The notes under the pieces were generated by a model. That model searched no databases. It worked only from the letters and a program-made list of their open reading frames with translations, and was not told the origin of the DNA. Made by a program: the position numbers and the translations under genes. From NCBI GenBank assembly GCA_021815535.1, contig JAKAGL010000067.1:1-9629 (forward strand): 9,629 nt of DNA, in the 5' to 3' direction. Source of the stretch: a bacterium (lineage in GTDB: Bacteria; Nitrospinota_A; UBA7883; JACRGQ01). How positions within the stretch are numbered: the stretch's first letter is position 1; each line of letters begins with the position of its first letter. Shown piece by piece: positions 6,759 to 9,629 of this stretch.

Positions 6759-6765
6759 ACCGCCC
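6737..6765 (+). promoter_or_regulatory. Hairpin sequestering the cbiA ribosome-binding site and start
   Basis: GGGCGG (6737-6742) is perfectly complementary to CCGCCC (6760-6765), with a 17-base loop. The 5' arm overlaps the AAGGG Shine-Dalgarno (6735-6739), and the loop contains the GTG start at 6746. No U-run follows, so this is not an intrinsic terminator. Together with the upstream cobalamin aptamer it looks like a translational expression platform. The pairing is seen directly; the ligand-dependent switching is inferred. Confidence 0.5.
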
Positions 6766-8140
6766 GTGTCCCGCCATCGTGGCCGCTGGAACCGCCAGCG
6801 GGGTGGGGAAGACGTCGATGGCGCTCGGCCTTGCCGCTCTCCTTGCGCGCCGTGGCATGAAAGTTCAGACGTTCAAGGTCGGGCCGGATTTCCTCGATCC
6901 CGGTTATCTCGCTCTGGCGTCGGGGCGCATCAGCTACAATCTCGATTCCTGGATGTGCGGCGCCGATTACGCAAAGAACCTCTACGCAAGAAAAACGGCT
7001 GATGCCGACATCGCGGTGGTGGAAGGGGTGATGGGGATGTACGACGGCGCGGAAGCCGCCTCTTCGCGCGGAAGCACGGCGGATATCGCGGCGTTGCTCG
7101 GCGCGCCGGTATTGTTGGCGGTGAACGCGCGCGGCGCGGCGCGCAGCCTGGCCGCCGTGGTGAAGGGGTTTTGCGATTTCGAGCCTGACGCGCGGATCAT
7201 CGGGGTGGCGGCGAATTTCTGCGGCGGCGACCGTCATGCCGGCATCTTGCGCGAGGCGCTGGCAAGCGCCGGGCTCCCGCCGCTTCTGGCGGCCATGCCC
7301 AAGGGGGCTTTACCGGAGCTGTTCTCCCGGCATCTGGGATTGATGAGCGCCGACACGCGCACCCTCACGGCGCAAACCATACAGCGGCTTGCCGATGCGG
7401 TGGAGGCCCATGCCGATATAAACGCGCTCATCGCCGCCGCGTCGTCCACGGTGCCGCGCAAAGCGGAGGCGGCGCGCGCTCCGTCGGCGCCGCTTGCGCG
7501 TATCGGCGTGGCGATGGATGAGGCGTTCCATTTTTACTATCACGACTCGCTGGAGACGCTTGAGAAAGCCGGCGCGCAACTGGTTTATTTTTCGCCGGTG
7601 CGGGATGCCGGGTTGCCGGAAGGGCTGGACGGCCTCTATCTCGGCGGCGGCTACCCGGAGGTGCACGCGCAGGCGCTTTCCCGAAATACCGGAATGATCC
7701 GCGCCGTCGTTGAATTCGCCGCCGCGGGACATCCTGTATATGCCGAATGCGGCGGCCTCATCTATCTTTCCCGCGGGGTCGAAATGGCCGATGGCGCACG
7801 CCATTCTTTCGCGGGCATTTTGCCGGTATGGGCTCGGATGCGGAACAGCTATAAATCGCTTGGATACGCGGAGGCTGTTTTTTCCCGCGATACCCTTCTG
7901 GGCAAATCGGGGGGATCGGTCAAAGGGCACATGTTTCATTATTCCGAGCTGATCGAAGATCCCCTCGGTTGCGAAGGGTGGCAGGCGTCGTACACGGTGC
8001 GGCGCAAGGGCGTTGATGCGCCGGAGGGGTTCTTGGGCGGAAGGAACGTGCTGGCCACTTATTTGCACGCGCATCTGGTTTCCCATCCCGCCGCCGCTGA
8101 AAGTTTTGTGAACCGGTGCCGCGCCGCGGCACATGTATAA
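6746..8140 (+). CDS. cbiA: Cobyrinate a,c-diamide synthase
   Basis: This glutamine-dependent enzyme amidates the a and c carboxylates of cobyrinic acid (cobalt form in the anaerobic route) using ATP. The 464-residue product fits Salmonella CbiA (459). The N-terminal synthetase domain has the P-loop GTASGVGKTS (15-24, Lys22) and the signature KVGPDFLDPGY (Lys44, Asp48, Asp51). The C-terminal class-I glutaminase-like domain has LYLGGGYPEVH, the nucleophile Cys335 in YAECGGLIYL, and the catalytic-His region YLHAHL (His441/His443). The frame is open upstream into the riboswitch, so the start had to be chosen. GTG 6746 has AAGGG 6 bases away and yields a family-length N-terminus; ATG 6686 lacks a Shine-Dalgarno and would add 20 residues. 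It is first in the riboswitch-controlled operon. CobB is the aerobic-pathway name; CbiX and CbiM neighbours favour cbiA. Confidence 0.94.
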   Translation: MPSVNRPCPAIVAAGTASGVGKTSMALGLAALLARRGMKVQTFKVGPDFLDPGYLALASGRISYNLDSWMCGADYAKNLYARKTADADIAVVEGVMGMYDGAEAASSRGSTADIAALLGAPVLLAVNARGAARSLAAVVKGFCDFEPDARIIGVAANFCGGDRHAGILREALASAGLPPLLAAMPKGALPELFSRHLGLMSADTRTLTAQTIQRLADAVEAHADINALIAAASSTVPRKAEAARAPSAPLARIGVAMDEAFHFYYHDSLETLEKAGAQLVYFSPVRDAGLPEGLDGLYLGGGYPEVHAQALSRNTGMIRAVVEFAAAGHPVYAECGGLIYLSRGVEMADGARHSFAGILPVWARMRNSYKSLGYAEAVFSRDTLLGKSGGSVKGHMFHYSELIEDPLGCEGWQASYTVRRKGVDAPEGFLGGRNVLATYLHAHLVSHPAAAESFVNRCRAAAHV

Positions 8141-8152
8141 GAGAGGTGAATC

Positions 8153-8839
8153 ATGGATACCACGCAACAACGCCCGCTGGTGCGGGAACTGTACAAAAAT
8201 CCGATCAAGCCGGAGGAGATCGAACAGCTCTCCTTCAAGGCGATCGAAGAAGAGGCCGGCGATCACGGCCTTGGCCCGGACGAATGGATCGTTCTGCGGC
8301 GGATGATACACACCACCGCCAGCTTTGACCTGCGCGATGACATCCGTTTTTCGCCGGATGCCATCGATGCGGCGGTCGCGGCTCTCAGGCGCGGCGCGGA
8401 CATTTATGTCGACTCCAACATGATGCGCGGCGGCATTTCGCTGGAGCGTTTGCGGAAAGTCAATCCGGCATACGGCCCGGAGAACATCCATTGCCATGTG
8501 GCCGATAAAGACATCGCCGAAGAATGCAGGAAGGCCGGGCTTCCCCGTTCGCTGTTCGCCGTGCGTAAGGCGAAGAAGGCGTTGGACGGGGGGATCGCGA
8601 TGTTCGGCAACGCCCCGGTGGCGCTGCTGGAACTCAACCGGATGATCATGGAAGAGGGCATCCGCCCGGCGGTGGTTATCGCAATGCCGGTCGGGTTCGT
8701 GCATGTGGTGGAAAGCAAGGAAGAGTTGATGTCGCTTGGCGTGCCCTATATCGCGCTGGCCGGGCGGCGCGGCGGCAGCCCCTTGGCCGTGAGCGTCATC
8801 CATTCGCTCAGCATCATCGCATCGGAACGGAAGGATTGA
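8153..8839 (+). CDS. cbiC: Cobalt-precorrin-8 / precorrin-8X methylmutase
   Basis: This enzyme moves a methyl group from C-11 to C-12 of the corrin ring, giving cobyrinic (or hydrogenobyrinic) acid, the substrate of the preceding CbiA. The 228-residue protein has the catalytic His53 in RMIHTTASFD (50-59), the conserved DSNMMRGGI (87-95), GNAPVAL (152-158), the GFVHVVESKE stretch (Glu187) and GRRGGS (204-209), all diagnostic of CbiC/CobH. The length is normal (usually about 210-225). GAGAGG at 8142-8147 lies 6 bases before ATG 8153, and the gene starts 12 bases after cbiA, consistent with one operon. No signal peptide or membrane segment is seen, so it is cytoplasmic. Whether the in vivo substrate carries cobalt follows from the pathway context, not from the sequence. 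Confidence 0.95.
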   Translation: MDTTQQRPLVRELYKNPIKPEEIEQLSFKAIEEEAGDHGLGPDEWIVLRRMIHTTASFDLRDDIRFSPDAIDAAVAALRRGADIYVDSNMMRGGISLERLRKVNPAYGPENIHCHVADKDIAEECRKAGLPRSLFAVRKAKKALDGGIAMFGNAPVALLELNRMIMEEGIRPAVVIAMPVGFVHVVESKEELMSLGVPYIALAGRRGGSPLAVSVIHSLSIIASERKD

Positions 8840-8843
8840 CGCG

Positions 8844-9371
8844 ATGGACGGCAACGAAGAAGCGGTGATACTGATGGGGCACGGCAGCCGCGTGCCTGAC
8901 GCGGGGCAGGGAATGGAGACGGTGGCGCGCACCCTGAAAGAGACGGGATTTTGCGGCATCGTGGAAGTCTGCTACATGGAGCGCCAGGGCCCCCGGTTCG
9001 GCGAGGCGCTGGCGAAGTGCGTGGCCGAAGGCGCGAAACGGGTGGTGCTTATACCGTACTTTCTGCACATGGGGCTGCATATCCGCGTCGATATTCCCAA
9101 TATGATGCGGCACGAAGCGGAGAAATACCCCGATATCACCTTGGTCTTTGGCAAGAACCTCGGCTATGACGACTTGTTGCTGGAATTGGTGAAGAAAAGG
9201 ATCGGCGAATCGCGCCAGCACCCCGATGTGCGGAAGGTGGAACCGCTGGAGCGCGAAACGTATCCGCTGCCCCCCGAGGCGCAGGTGTTTGTGACCATGA
9301 GCCAGGAAGAGGCGGCGGAATATAAAGAAAAACACGGCGGTCATTGCCATCACCATCACCACGGTCATTGA
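8844..9371 (+). CDS. cbiX: Short-type sirohydrochlorin cobaltochelatase (CbiX) with His-rich tail
   Basis: This enzyme inserts Co2+ into sirohydrochlorin, the committed step of the anaerobic cobalamin route. The 175-residue protein contains a single chelatase domain with GHGSR (12-16, His13) and the metal-binding pair His75 and His79 in YFLHMGLHIRVDIP. It therefore belongs to the short, presumably homodimeric class rather than the roughly 300-residue two-domain CbiX. Compared with short CbiX proteins of about 120-145 residues, it has an added C-terminus ending in a metal-binding-looking stretch (164-175): eight His and one Cys in the last 12 residues. His-rich regions are known in some CbiX proteins; their exact role is unsettled. 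AAGGA at 8831-8835 lies 8 bases before the ATG, 4 bases after cbiC. A sirohydrochlorin ferro- or nickel-chelatase is the alternative, but the cob operon context argues for cobalt. Confidence 0.9.
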   Translation: MDGNEEAVILMGHGSRVPDAGQGMETVARTLKETGFCGIVEVCYMERQGPRFGEALAKCVAEGAKRVVLIPYFLHMGLHIRVDIPNMMRHEAEKYPDITLVFGKNLGYDDLLLELVKKRIGESRQHPDVRKVEPLERETYPLPPEAQVFVTMSQEEAAEYKEKHGGHCHHHHHGH

Positions 9372-9386
9372 GGAACGGTTACCGGC

Positions 9387-9629
9387 ATGACGAAGTATGG
9401 AGCTTTTTTTCTGGCGATACTGTTCGGCTGCGCCGCTTTCCCGCCGCCCGCCCACGCCATGCACATCGCCGACGGCATTTTGCCGATGCAATGGGCGGCT
9501 TTCTGGTACGTGCTTGCGGTACCGGCGGTATTGATGGGATTGCGGACGTACCGCCGGGAAAGCGAACGCTCGCTCCGATTCCGTCCGTTGGCGGGGCTGG
9601 TGGGGGCCGCCGTGTTCGTCGTTTCCTGC
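9387..9629 (+). CDS. cbiM: Cobalt ECF transporter substrate-binding component CbiM, N-terminal part (3' end outside window)
   Basis: The frame from ATG 9387 stays open to the window edge for 81 codons. It begins with a signal-peptide-like stretch (1-24: Lys3, hydrophobic core AFFLAILFGCAAF, then PPPAHA), followed at once by MHIADGILP (25-33), the family signature of CbiM/NikM. Cleavage after Ala24 would make Met25-His26 the mature N-terminus, which in NikM structures takes part in metal binding. A first mature membrane helix spans about 34-52, then a basic loop RTYRRESERSLRFR, then the start of a second helix. CbiM works with CbiN, CbiQ and CbiO to import Co2+, and these are likely further downstream. 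The gene begins 15 bases after cbiX; GAGGA at 9370-9374 is distant (12 bases), so initiation may be coupled. NikM is the alternative, but cobalt is favoured by the operon and riboswitch. Confidence 0.9.
   Translation, partial: MTKYGAFFLAILFGCAAFPPPAHAMHIADGILPMQWAAFWYVLAVPAVLMGLRTYRRESERSLRFRPLAGLVGAAVFVVSC

Noticed and set aside
7310..8959. Minus-strand open frame of about 549 codons opposite cbiA, cbiC and cbiX
   Set aside because: It runs through three recognised plus-strand genes and their spacers. The composition is that of a reverse-strand shadow.
9349..9368. CAT/CAC triplet run as a short tandem repeat or slippage site
   Set aside because: It is simply the codon run for the His-rich tail of CbiX, with mixed CAT and CAC codons and an intact frame.

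Overview
The window is a GC-rich, densely packed bacterial segment with every supported gene on the plus strand. It holds two functional blocks separated by one roughly 400-base intergenic region. Shine-Dalgarno sequences, a cobalamin riboswitch, FadI/FadJ-type beta-oxidation enzymes and a DUF1974-type FadE tail point to a bacterium, most likely Gram-negative. A deltaproteobacterial, Nitrospinota/Nitrospirota-like or proteobacterial host would fit, but the taxon cannot be fixed from this sequence alone.

Block 1 (3-6338) is a fatty-acid activation and beta-oxidation operon that enters from the left: the C-terminus of a FadE-type acyl-CoA dehydrogenase, a FadI-type 3-ketoacyl-CoA thiolase, a FadJ/FadB-type bifunctional hydratase/3-hydroxyacyl-CoA dehydrogenase, a long-chain acyl-CoA synthetase and a patatin-like lipid hydrolase. 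Gene borders overlap by 11 and 8 bases or are separated by 9 and 13 bases, so one transcript is very likely. Together they would release fatty acids from lipid (patatin), activate them (synthetase), desaturate them (FadE), hydrate and oxidise them (FadJ) and cleave off acetyl-CoA (FadI).

The intergenic region (6339-6745) contains, in order: an unusual nest of inverted repeats (6341-6402), a strong hairpin that may terminate block 1 (6403-6436), a candidate sigma-70 promoter (6438-6466), a canonical cobalamin riboswitch (about 6475-6629), a possible 33-codon leader ORF (6657-6758), and a hairpin that would bury the ribosome-binding site and GTG start of the first biosynthetic gene (6737-6765).

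Block 2 (6746-9629, running off the right end) is an anaerobic-type cobalamin operon: cbiA (a,c-diamide synthase), cbiC (cobalt-precorrin-8 methylmutase), a short cbiX (cobaltochelatase) with a His-rich tail, and the start of cbiM (cobalt ECF-transporter component) with a signal peptide that would expose the Met-His metal-binding N-terminus. The block pairs cobalt import, cobalt insertion and corrin-ring modification under B12 feedback control.

No mobile element, CRISPR array, tRNA or rRNA was seen. The gene families are all known. The least explained sequence is the repeat nest at 6341-6402 and the layered leader of the cob operon.
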